From Verrucomicrobiota bacterium (GTDB lineage Bacteria > Verrucomicrobiota > Verrucomicrobiia > Limisphaerales > Fontisphaeraceae): 39,037 nucleotides of DNA. The translations under genes were made by a program, and so were the position numbers. This document shows, piece after piece, positions 8,284-15,222 of the stretch. Position 1 is the first letter of the stretch; the number at the start of each line of letters is the position of its first letter. The DNA lies in assembly GCA_037139415.1 (NCBI GenBank), contig JBAXGN010000059.1, positions 1 to 39,037 of the forward strand, in the 5' to 3' direction. The notes under the pieces were generated by a model. That model was not told the DNA's origin. It saw only the letters and a program-made list of their open reading frames with translations, and did no database searches.

Positions 8284-10067
8284 ACGCATGGCAAACATGG
8301 TTGGATGGTCTGTTCAAGGCCGTTCGCGGTCGCACCGGTTGGTCCGTCGGACGCCACCGGACCAAGCGCCTTGTGCGGCGGGGCTGGCCCCTTCTGATTT
8401 TGTTCGGCTGCTTGGTTGCGGCGCTGTTTTACGTGAGCCGTGACATATTCCGACCGGCAGTAAAGCGTTTTTTTGCGGCGCGTTTTTTCCGCCAAGCCAG
8501 CCGTTATGAACAAAAAAAGGACTACGGACGGGCGGCTTTTTCAGCGCGCAAAGCGCTCAGCCTGAACGCGCAGCATGAAGACTCGCTCCGTTTGATGGCG
8601 CAAATGTCCCAAGCCATCGAATCCCCCGTCGCCATGGATTGGGGGTACCAATTGGTGGCCACCGCGCCAGCCAGTTCCAACCAGCTATTATTGGCGCGTA
8701 TTGCCATGCGTTGGGAGGGGCCGCCTTACCCCACCGCCGGCCGTATTCTGCGCACGGTGGATGAGCAAGGCCGCAAAACCATCGAGTTTCATTTGGCAGC
8801 AGCGGAACTGGCCTTGAAGAATCGGCAACCCTTACAAGCAGAAGCCTATTACGAAGCCGCCTCCCGGCTGGAACCAGACAACCTTTCCCTCCAGATCAAC
8901 CTGGCCTCGTTGCGCCTGCTCTCCACCAATCACGCGGCGACCATCCAGGCGGAGATCTTTCTAAAACAATATCTGGAGGATTCGCAGTATGGCACGGAGG
9001 TCTGCCGTTCGCTGCTGGCGTTCACCCGGGGCCGCAAGGATTTTCAATCCGCCAAAGCCTATTCCCGCCGTATTCTGGCCAGCTCAAAGGCGATCAAAGA
9101 TCGGTTGGATTGGCTGGCCATTCTTCAGGAAAGCAATGATCCGGATTATGCCCGCAGCCTGAAAGAGGAGCAAGTCCGCGACCAGAGCAATCCCGAATTG
9201 GCAACCGCCCTGGCACTCTGGCTGGTTTCGCACAAGCATGCCACCCAAGCGCTGGCTTGGCTGCGCAGTCTCCCGCCGGGCGTGCAATCGGCGAAAGTGG
9301 TCCGGCTCGCCATGGCCGACTGTTTTGAGGCGCTTCAGGATTGGACCGGCCTGGCCAATTATTTGCGGGCCGAACAGTGGCGCGAACAGGAATCGCTCCG
9401 TTGGGCGCTGCTCGTGCGGACGTTGCGGCAGAGCGGGCATTCGGCAGAAGCCCAACTGGAATGGAACAACCTGATGGCTTGGGCCAGCCTACGGCAACCG
9501 GCCTTGGCACAGGTGTTCCGCGTGACGCGGGAATGGGGTTGGCAGCCGGAACTCGAGCTGACGGCGTGGGCGCTGTTGGAACGCTACCCGGGTGAATACA
9601 CGGCGTCCGCTGAACTTCAGCGGGTGCTCTTAAAGCGGGAGGATACCCGGGGCCTTCTGCGGCTGTTCAATTTATTGTATCAAAACAACCCCACCGACAC
9701 GGTGGCCAAAAACAACTTCGCCTATCTATGTCTGCTGCTGAACACCAATCTGCCGCAGGCCCATCAGTTAGCCGCCGAAGCATATCAGGCATATCCCAAA
9801 GACTGGCGGCTGGCCGCCACGTATGCATTCTCATTGCTCAGCCAGGGAAACGCCGAGGCGGCGGTAAAAGTCTATGATGCCATCCCGGTCTCGCAAATCA
9901 AGGATCCCAGCCTGATGGCCCAGTACGGCATCATCCTGGCCGGAGCTGGACGCGTCAAAATGGCCCAGTATCATTTGGAAAAAAGCGGCTCGGCAACGCT
10001 GTTGCCGGAAGAGCGCAAACTATTCAACCAAGCCGCCCAACAAGTGTTTCTGGCGCCCAAGCCCTGA
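8280..10067 (+). CDS. Membrane-anchored TPR-repeat protein of the exosortase locus
   Basis: 595 residues. A basic N-terminus (TKRLVRRG) precedes one transmembrane helix (WPLLILFGCLVAALFYVS, about residues 37-54). The remainder is helical and TPR-like: YEQKKDYGRAAFSARKALSL, EAYYEAASRLEPDNLSLQ, LLRLFNLLYQNNPTDTVAKN and a closing repeat ending PEERKLFNQAAQQ. The protein should face the periplasm and act as a scaffold. TPR proteins commonly accompany exosortase genes, and here the stop (TGA 10065-10067) shares a base with the exosortase ATG at 10067, so translation is probably coupled. The start at 8280 overlaps the stop of the preceding degraded frame. The direct partner is unknown. Confidence 0.8.
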   Translation: MNAWQTWLDGLFKAVRGRTGWSVGRHRTKRLVRRGWPLLILFGCLVAALFYVSRDIFRPAVKRFFAARFFRQASRYEQKKDYGRAAFSARKALSLNAQHEDSLRLMAQMSQAIESPVAMDWGYQLVATAPASSNQLLLARIAMRWEGPPYPTAGRILRTVDEQGRKTIEFHLAAAELALKNRQPLQAEAYYEAASRLEPDNLSLQINLASLRLLSTNHAATIQAEIFLKQYLEDSQYGTEVCRSLLAFTRGRKDFQSAKAYSRRILASSKAIKDRLDWLAILQESNDPDYARSLKEEQVRDQSNPELATALALWLVSHKHATQALAWLRSLPPGVQSAKVVRLAMADCFEALQDWTGLANYLRAEQWREQESLRWALLVRTLRQSGHSAEAQLEWNNLMAWASLRQPALAQVFRVTREWGWQPELELTAWALLERYPGEYTASAELQRVLLKREDTRGLLRLFNLLYQNNPTDTVAKNNFAYLCLLLNTNLPQAHQLAAEAYQAYPKDWRLAATYAFSLLSQGNAEAAVKVYDAIPVSQIKDPSLMAQYGIILAGAGRVKMAQYHLEKSGSATLLPEERKLFNQAAQQVFLAPKP

Positions 10068-11632
10068 TGAATTCTTCGCTACCATTCCGTTTGCTGTTTC
10101 TGGCGCTGGCCGGGCTGTGGGGAGGGACGTTATATCGTCTTAGCGCCCTGTGGAGCGCTTACCCCAACTATCTATACGGCTATAGCGTCCCGTTGCTATG
10201 CCTGATGATTTTTCGCGAGCGCTGGTTGTCCCGACCGACCCCGGTTGTGCCCGTGTTTTCAGGGATGGGCTGGCTGCTTTCCCTGATCGGTTTGACGGGG
10301 TGGGGAATGTCCCGGCTGGCCTTTGAAGTGATGCCCACCTGGCGGCTGGCCGCTTGGGGTATGACCCTCTCGCTGATCTGCATCACGCTAGGAGTGGTGT
10401 ATTCCATAGGGGGACGGGCCTGGGTGCGGCACTTCATATTGCCAGTTGGTTTCCTCCTGCTGGCCGTGCCTTGGCCCATGAGCTTGGAACAACCCATCAT
10501 CGCCAAGGCGTCTTCCTGGGTGACCAGTATCACCATGTCCATTTTAACCCTGGCCACGGTCCCGGCGATTCGCCATGGCAACCTGATCGAAATCAGTACC
10601 GGCGTAGTCGGCATTGACGAGGCATGCAGCGGCATTCGTTCGTTGCAGGGCACGCTGATGGTCAGCTTGTTCCTGGGCGAAATTTTCCGGCTAACCACCG
10701 CTCGCCGCGGACTCTTGCTGGCAACGGGGCTGGCCTCCGCGCTGCTCCTAAACATCCTTCGTACCACCTCGCTGGTGTGGTGGGGAGACGTGAACGGGGT
10801 GGCGGCTTTGGCCAGGTTCCACGACCAAGCTGGCTTTGGTGTGCTGGGGGCCAACCTGATTGTCCTGGCGGTGGTCTCCTGGCGCTGGCGTTCCAGCCTT
10901 GGGTTGGGCGCGGTAGCTGGTCCAATCCCGCCGGTCACCGCCAACCCGCGATTGACAGTGCCCTTCAGTTACAGTCTTACCATGGTCGTACTGTTGGTGC
11001 TGGCGGAGGGCGGCACGTGGTTGTGGTTTGTGGCGCCCGCCGGCGGACGGACGGGGCCGGATTGGAAATTTGCCGGTCCACCCGCAGGCGTTCGCGCGCG
11101 GTCGGGTCCGCTCACCGCTGGACAGCAGGAACTATTGCAAACAGACGAGAGCATCAAATGCGAGTGGATGGACGATCAAGGTTTTTACTGGAAGGTTTTT
11201 TATTTGCGTTGGTTGCCGGCCGGCCATTTGCATGGGTTAACCAGAGTGAACAATGCGTTTCATCCCACGGACGTGTGCCTGGCCGGAGCCGGGAAAACCT
11301 TGTTGGAGCCTCCCCGTGTCCTTACCTTCAAAGTTCACGACGTCGAGTTTCTGGCCCGTGAATTCCATGCCGACGATTCGGGACGGGATTTGTTGGTTCA
11401 GCAGGCCCATTGGACCAAGGGTGCCAACATCAATACCTATTGGCTGATGGATCCCACTCAGGCGTCCACCAAGCTGGCACTATCCCAGGCTTGGCGCATG
11501 ATTGCCGACCGTCAGAAACCCACCGCGACCGAGCACCGGGTGATTCTCGTTGGCGTGTGGGTGCCGCCAAAGACCCCGGTGGATCGGGCAGTCATCCTGA
11601 ATTGCCTCAACGGGTTGATCCGACCCGGTTAA
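10067..11632 (+). CDS. Exosortase fused to a C-terminal EpsI-type domain
   Basis: 521 residues. The first 280 form a polytopic membrane domain with the exosortase/archaeosortase catalytic pattern: Cys187 in DEACSGIRSLQG, Arg232 in LLNILRTTSL and His252 in ARFHDQAGF. By family knowledge this is a cysteine transpeptidase-like enzyme that removes a C-terminal sorting tag of exported proteins. After another membrane helix (LTMVVLLVLAEGGTWLWF, near 305-322) comes a periplasmic domain of the EpsI/DUF3485 type with the characteristic NNAFHPTDVCLAGAG (His399, Cys404). No protein in the window ends in a PEP-CTERM-like or VPDSG-CTERM-like tag, so substrates must be elsewhere. It is convergent with the PTS-type gene, 6 bp away. 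Confidence 0.9.
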   Translation: MNSSLPFRLLFLALAGLWGGTLYRLSALWSAYPNYLYGYSVPLLCLMIFRERWLSRPTPVVPVFSGMGWLLSLIGLTGWGMSRLAFEVMPTWRLAAWGMTLSLICITLGVVYSIGGRAWVRHFILPVGFLLLAVPWPMSLEQPIIAKASSWVTSITMSILTLATVPAIRHGNLIEISTGVVGIDEACSGIRSLQGTLMVSLFLGEIFRLTTARRGLLLATGLASALLLNILRTTSLVWWGDVNGVAALARFHDQAGFGVLGANLIVLAVVSWRWRSSLGLGAVAGPIPPVTANPRLTVPFSYSLTMVVLLVLAEGGTWLWFVAPAGGRTGPDWKFAGPPAGVRARSGPLTAGQQELLQTDESIKCEWMDDQGFYWKVFYLRWLPAGHLHGLTRVNNAFHPTDVCLAGAGKTLLEPPRVLTFKVHDVEFLAREFHADDSGRDLLVQQAHWTKGANINTYWLMDPTQASTKLALSQAWRMIADRQKPTATEHRVILVGVWVPPKTPVDRAVILNCLNGLIRPG

Positions 11633-11638
11633 ACCGAT

Positions 11639-12361
11639 TCACCGTTTGCCGTTCAGCGCCTCGACTTCATACGCCAGCAGGCAGGCATGCATGGCTTCGG
11701 CGTCGGGCGCGTCGCGCAGTTGGGTGAGCAGTTCCGTCTTTTGGGCCACCAAACATAAACGTGCCAGCGAATGCAGGTGAAACCGCTCATCCTGGCAACA
11801 GATTAAAAAGAACAGGTCCGTGGGTTGGTTGTCTGGCGCGCCAAAGAAGATGCCCTGCAGGGTCCGGCCAACCACCATGAATGAAGTTTCAAACAAGTAA
11901 TGCTGGTAATGGCGCGGATGCGGCACCGCCAGGCCACCGGGCAGCGCAGTGGAGCAAAGCGCCTCCCGTTCCTCCAAGCTGGTCAGCAGTTCCCGCTCAT
12001 CCATGACCAGCCCGGTGGACTGCGCCAAATGCACCAGTTCCCGCAGAACGGAGGCCCGCGTCTTGGCCGCCAGCGCGGGCGCAATATGTTCCTGCTTGAT
12101 CATCAATGGCAGGATGGCGCCCGAGGCAAAAAGATCCCGGGTGGCATGCGTGGATTTTTGATGATAGTCCGCCAATCGGCGCGCTTCAAACCCCAGGATT
12201 CGTTGCGAGGCCCAGGTTTCAATTTCCTGCTTGCGAAATACCAACCGATCCCCTCGCTTCTCGAATGGGATTTCCTGTCGTTTTACAAGCGTTTCGACAT
12301 CCGTATGGGTCAGGTGCAGGTACTGCGCCACTTCCTCCAAGTTGTATATGCGAAAAGACAT
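11639..12361 (-). CDS. Helix-turn-helix/PTS-IIA fusion protein
   Basis: 240 residues in two parts. Residues 1-60 are an excisionase-type (MerR-like) DNA-binding domain: IYNLEEVAQYLHLTHTDVETLVKRQEIP, then KRGDRLVFRKQEIETWA. The C-terminal 150 residues resemble a PTS EIIA domain of the fructose/nitrogen (PtsN) type: LLTSLEEREALCSTALPGGLAVPHPR, where the histidine of VPHPR is in the position of the phosphorylated residue, followed by LFFLICCQDERFHLHSLARL. Known relatives are regulators that sense PTS phosphorylation; no EI, HPr or EIIBC gene is present here. It lies 12 bp after the CotH gene on the same strand and is probably co-transcribed with it. Confidence 0.88.
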   Translation of the reverse strand: MSFRIYNLEEVAQYLHLTHTDVETLVKRQEIPFEKRGDRLVFRKQEIETWASQRILGFEARRLADYHQKSTHATRDLFASGAILPLMIKQEHIAPALAAKTRASVLRELVHLAQSTGLVMDERELLTSLEEREALCSTALPGGLAVPHPRHYQHYLFETSFMVVGRTLQGIFFGAPDNQPTDLFFLICCQDERFHLHSLARLCLVAQKTELLTQLRDAPDAEAMHACLLAYEVEALNGKR

Positions 12362-12373
12362 AATCGTAGTGGG

Positions 12374-13654
12374 TTACTTGGGGGAAGCCGTAAGGCGCCG
12401 GATTTCCTCATCCAAGTATTGAATGCGCGCCACCACCCAAGTTTTCATTTGTGCCACATCTTCCGCCCAAGTGATTCGATCATGATACGGCCCCTGATTC
12501 CCGGGCCAACGGGTGGCATTGCGGCTGGCGGCGTCCCCAAGCGTCCTGGCATTCTCATCTATCAGGGCCTGCACCGCACCGGCCGAAAATTGATGGTCGC
12601 GCAGATGTTTCCAGCGTACCCCGAACCGTTGGCGGAACGCCGCGTTCTCAAGCAGGCGGTCGAACAGATGGTTAGACAGCCAATCGTTGGGCGGCATGGC
12701 GGAGGAATCCCAGTCGCGCCCGAAGGTGCCATCGTAATCCCACGGCGCAAAGAAAAAGAGCGGGGCGGGCGTGTTGGTGGCGTATCCATCACGACCGAGG
12801 AAATAGTTCTTGGTGATGCCATCGCTATTACTGTTCAGGAGAACCAGTAGATAAAAATCCATGGCATTGTCCAGATCCAAACGGGAACCAATCCCGGTTT
12901 GCGGGTGCTCGAACGCTTCCCGGGGGGCGGTACTCACAAACTGGTTGAAGGCATCCATGGGTTCCCAATACGGTTTGATCTCGGCATTGGGTTCCCGCTG
13001 CTCATAGCCTGCATGTCCGGGGGCGCTGAAATTGGCCGGATGATCAACCGCCTTGTACAGGCAGGCGTGGTTGACGTCATTGCTATTGTACCCGTGCCAC
13101 CCCAACAGATGCCGGTCCACCCGCTCCATTAACAAATAAACGCCCTGATAATCCTGGTTCAGGTACACCTCCACAAAACGGCTCCCGGACGCAAAGCGCG
13201 GCGCGCCGGGAGCGGACAATGAGCGGAACAGGTCATAGCCCAACTTGTGCCGCATGAGCGAGCGGTCAATATACGCCGCATTGAGAATCCAATGCGCACT
13301 CGGACGAAAATCCAGCAGGGGAACCGCATTGGTCAACGCGAGATTGTATGACTTCTTGGGGTAGCTGCGGGAGGTTCCGCCATGGATGCGGGAGGTGCCC
13401 TGGATGACGTTGGTCTGCCCGCTGATTACGCCCTTGGGGGACAACATCCGCAACGTGAGCGACGCTTTTTGGTCGGTGGCAATGGACTCTTTGGCCTCCA
13501 GCAGCAGGACCGGCAGATTCAGTTCATACGTGCCCAACGCAAACGGGGCGGGTGGATTCGTATTGGTTTGCGCACCAGCAAGCGCTCCACATAGCACGGC
13601 CAGTCCGACCAGGAGTGGTCGAAGGCCGATCAGTTCAAGCAGGGCGCGTTTCAC
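12374..13654 (-). CDS. Secreted CotH-family protein
   Basis: 426 residues with a signal peptide (LRPLLVGLAVLCGALAGAQT) followed by a CotH domain. Recognisable features are SYPKKSYNLAL (the nucleotide-contacting K-K/S region), MRHKLGYDLFRSL, FVEVYLNQDYQGVYLLMERVDR and the metal-binding aspartate motif APWDYDGTFGRDWD. Bacillus CotH is an atypical protein kinase that phosphorylates spore-coat proteins; in non-sporulating bacteria the substrates are unknown and the proteins are often exported. The probable start is a GTG at 13654. It leads an apparent two-gene operon with the HTH/PTS-IIA gene. Confidence 0.88.
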   Translation of the reverse strand: MKRALLELIGLRPLLVGLAVLCGALAGAQTNTNPPAPFALGTYELNLPVLLLEAKESIATDQKASLTLRMLSPKGVISGQTNVIQGTSRIHGGTSRSYPKKSYNLALTNAVPLLDFRPSAHWILNAAYIDRSLMRHKLGYDLFRSLSAPGAPRFASGSRFVEVYLNQDYQGVYLLMERVDRHLLGWHGYNSNDVNHACLYKAVDHPANFSAPGHAGYEQREPNAEIKPYWEPMDAFNQFVSTAPREAFEHPQTGIGSRLDLDNAMDFYLLVLLNSNSDGITKNYFLGRDGYATNTPAPLFFFAPWDYDGTFGRDWDSSAMPPNDWLSNHLFDRLLENAAFRQRFGVRWKHLRDHQFSAGAVQALIDENARTLGDAASRNATRWPGNQGPYHDRITWAEDVAQMKTWVVARIQYLDEEIRRLTASPK

Positions 13655-13941
13655 AAAGGACAGGCTAACATGAACAGGGAACTGGCTGCACGTTGAAAAA
13701 CAGCGAAAAGCGGACGGCGGGTCAACGCTGCATCAAGCTCCCAGCAACGGGAACGGCCTGTGCTTCCGTACCCCCCGTCCTTCTCCCCCACGAGGGAGAA
13801 GGTGCCCGCAGGGCGGTTGAGGAAGACCACCGAACTGTTCCGCATCCACCGTCTTATTGGTTTCGTTATTCACGACTCATGCTCAGAGTAAAAATCGAAA
13901 AAGTTGCACGCGCAAAGTACCAAACCCTTTAACCCGACGAC
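13655..13941. other. Non-coding interval with one palindromic repeat
   Basis: No gene is convincing here. It separates the CotH gene from the cassette-like region and holds the short palindrome described separately. Confidence 0.5.
13779..13802. repeat. REP-like short palindrome
   Basis: CCTTCTCCC (13779-13787) and GGGAGAAGG (13794-13802) form a perfect 9-bp stem around a 6-base loop, followed by a GC-rich flank GTGCCCGCAGGGCGG. This resembles short interspersed palindromes found in many copies in GC-rich bacterial genomes. It lacks a T-run, so an intrinsic terminator is less likely. Confidence 0.5.
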
Positions 13942-14097
13942 TCAAACTCTGTCAAAGCTCGACCATCTGGGCCGTGAGCAGCCGTGGCGTCCGCCATAAC
14001 AACCGGCTTCTGTGTGCCGTTGGGAGCGTAAAATACTACTCAAAATGAAGAGACCAACTGCGACGAGCAGCAATGTGGAAAACTTGGGCATCCGCAT
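13942..14097 (-). CDS. Small single-span membrane protein, probably truncated cassette ORF
   Basis: A 51-residue frame starts four bases after the R' box GTTAGGC of the first attC-like site. It begins with a basic residue pair and a strong hydrophobic segment (STLLLVAVGLFILSSIL), then turns into a Cys/Gly/Arg-rich tail without obvious structure. It was probably a signal-anchor or exported protein. The tail suggests a frameshift or truncation, which fits the absence of a matching cassette end downstream. I do not recognise a family. Confidence 0.35.
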   Translation of the reverse strand: MRMPKFSTLLLVAVGLFILSSILRSQRHTEAGCYGGRHGCSRPRWSSFDRV

Positions 14098-14101
14098 GGT
14101 G

Positions 14102-14206
14102 GCCTAACGACCAGCATCAGCGGCGGGAGCCAGCCACTGATGATGTTGGATTTTTCTCTCAAGGAAAACGGCTGGAGCCAGTCCGCTGTATGCTATAGTT
14201 GGAGGC
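14102..14206 (-). repeat. attC-like recombination site 1
   Basis: In plus-strand coordinates, GCCTAAC (14102-14108) pairs with GTTGGAGGC (14198-14206) through AAC/GTT and GCCT/AGGC with two bulged bases. Inside, AGCAT CAGCGG (14113-14123) pairs with CCGCTG-T-ATGCT (14183-14194), with one extrahelical base at 14189. GG (14126-14127) pairs with CC (14178-14179), and CCAGCC (14130-14135) with GGCTGG (14170-14175). This gives about 26 pairs in R''-L''-loop-L'-R' order with an unpaired spacer, which is the plan of an integron attC site. It begins directly after the lipoprotein stop codon and ends 4 bases before the next ATG. Confidence 0.5.
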
Positions 14207-14229
14207 TTCATTTGTTGGAGGCTTCATTT
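14198..14229. repeat. 16-bp tandem duplication at a cassette boundary
   Basis: GTTGGAGGCTTCATTT occurs twice in direct succession (14198-14213 and 14214-14229). The join contains the stop codon of the lipoprotein ORF (TGA, 14208-14210 on the minus strand), so the duplication extends the coding end by a few residues and doubles the R'' box. Confidence 0.9.
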
Positions 14230-14606
14230 TTTAATGTTCGATATATTTCCTCCAATATTTCCTCGAAGCTCGATTTAGTAATGGCATTTGTGAGACGAAT
14301 TCCCTCAGCAATCAAATAGGTATTTTCAGCCTTATTGCAAAGTAATGACTTGGAAAAACAAATTGCATGGGTATCCCCTTCGAAGCGGTGTACCACGATT
14401 GAGCCCGTGAAATAGTTAGTTTGCGTCTCGTAGTGTTTCCGCAATTGACGAACGGTGAGAGCAGCAACCTTGTCAGGAGGAACATATTGCCAAAAAGTTG
14501 ATTTCCCCGCATCAGTGTTGATGTGTGGCTCATAAACCACAGGCGTGGTTCTATTGCAGCCACTAAGTAAAAGCACAAGGCCGAGAATAAGATGTTCGAG
14601 TTTCAC
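14208..14606 (-). CDS. Small lipoprotein, probable separate cassette gene inside the fusion ORF
   Basis: An in-frame GTG at 14606, six bases after the R' box of attC-like site 2, gives a 132-residue protein. It has a textbook lipoprotein signal: MKLEHLILGLVLLLSGC, with LSGC as the lipobox and Cys17 as the acylated residue. The mature part includes FWQYVPPDKVAALTVRQL, YFTGSIVVHRFEGDTHAICF and a helical C-terminus. No family is recognised. The same frame is open upstream through the attC-like site into the DUF4304 gene, so it can also be read as the second half of a 331-residue fusion. The signal sequence argues that independent initiation is the native state. Confidence 0.55.
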   Translation of the reverse strand: MKLEHLILGLVLLLSGCNRTTPVVYEPHINTDAGKSTFWQYVPPDKVAALTVRQLRKHYETQTNYFTGSIVVHRFEGDTHAICFSKSLLCNKAENTYLIAEGIRLTNAITKSSFEEILEEIYRTLKNEASNK

Positions 14607-15203
14607 TTTGTTCTTCAACGCAAAGGTCAGCGGCGCGAGCCAGCCGCCCCCTGGGGTTGAATTCGGTTTATTGCGTAACGGATGGTTTCCACCCGCTGGA
14701 TGCTTTGGTTGGCCGAGTTCATCCCTTACTTTTTCTAGCGCGGCAATGAACTTGATTAACTTGTACTCCTGAGCCAGTTGAAGAGTGTGTGCAATGTCGT
14801 GTCCCCATTCAAACCATGGAGTTACGTAACGCTCTACCCGCTCCAGCAGGTCAAGTTGGATGGCATCTGTTGACGAGTCCGCTCGCACCTTCCACCAGAA
14901 GTCCTGGTGCTCAGGCATGATATGTCCGATACAGCGGAAGACCGTGCAATGCGAAACCGAGAATGGCATACGGTCAACCGAACGTCCCAACAGCTCCTGA
15001 GCGCGGGGCCAGCAAATGCCGATATGTACCGTAAAGCTCGTGCTGCTCTTTGATCCCCATGGACTCTTTTGCACTCCAAGGACATCAAACCCATTGGTGA
15101 ACGGACGGGCGAACGAATTGCCACGACGCCGAAACCCGAACGTCTTCAGGAACGGCGAAAGTCCGTTGCGAACCATGGCGTCAATACTCTCGGTGGCGTT
15201 CAT
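14208..15203 (-). CDS. DUF4304 protein reading through a cassette boundary into a lipoprotein frame
   Basis: The ORF is 331 residues. Residues 1-150 match a DUF4304-like domain: LSPFLKTFGFRRRGNSFAR, FDVLGVQKSPWGSK, SFTVHIGICWPRAQEL, then helices ending TPWFEWGHDIAHTLQL and LIKFIAALEKVRDELG. The function of DUF4304 is not known. At GQPKHPAGGNHP the coding sequence enters the attC-like palindrome (14714-14613). It runs through it without a stop (LRNKPNSTPGGGWLAPLTF) and continues into the lipoprotein frame. A native DUF4304 gene should end near residue 165, so its stop appears to have been lost. The ATG at 15203 follows the boundary box GTTGGCC by 8 bases. Confidence 0.65.
   Translation of the reverse strand: MNATESIDAMVRNGLSPFLKTFGFRRRGNSFARPFTNGFDVLGVQKSPWGSKSSTSFTVHIGICWPRAQELLGRSVDRMPFSVSHCTVFRCIGHIMPEHQDFWWKVRADSSTDAIQLDLLERVERYVTPWFEWGHDIAHTLQLAQEYKLIKFIAALEKVRDELGQPKHPAGGNHPLRNKPNSTPGGGWLAPLTFALKNKVKLEHLILGLVLLLSGCNRTTPVVYEPHINTDAGKSTFWQYVPPDKVAALTVRQLRKHYETQTNYFTGSIVVHRFEGDTHAICFSKSLLCNKAENTYLIAEGIRLTNAITKSSFEEILEEIYRTLKNEASNK
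14613..14714 (-). repeat. attC-like recombination site 2
   Basis: In plus-strand coordinates, CAAC (14616-14619) pairs with GTTG (14708-14711), AAAG (14622-14625) with CTTT (14703-14706), and CAGCGG (14628-14633) with CCGCTG (14693-14698), with short unpaired spacers. The R' box on the minus strand is GTTGAAG. It shares the segment CAGCGGCG-GAGCCAGCC with site 1 at the same place in the structure, so the two belong to one repeat family. It lies inside a continuous reading frame. Confidence 0.45.
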
Positions 15204-15222
15204 GTGCTTACGGCCAACAGTA

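Larger units (their letters stand above)
13942..15218 (-). mobile_element. Candidate integron-type gene cassette array (no integrase in window)
   Basis: Reading on the minus strand, small ORFs of unrelated type alternate with roughly 100-bp imperfect palindromes. The order is boundary 7-mer GTTGGCC (15218-15212), DUF4304 ORF (start 15203), attC-like site (14714-14613), lipoprotein ORF (start 14606), attC-like site (14206-14102), and a small membrane ORF (start 14097). Start codons follow each R' box by 4 to 8 bases, as in integron cassettes. The 5' 7-mer GTTGGCC of the DUF4304 cassette is the exact complement of GGCCAAC at its 3' end. For the lipoprotein cassette GTTGAAG pairs with CTCCAAC at six of seven positions. 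Both are what circular cassettes require. The last cassette has no matching downstream box and looks eroded. Confidence 0.5.

Noticed and set aside
13990-14030. Palindromic GGCGGACGCC region inside the small membrane ORF as another attC site
   Set aside because: Local stems exist, but no R' box with GTT is found at the right distance.
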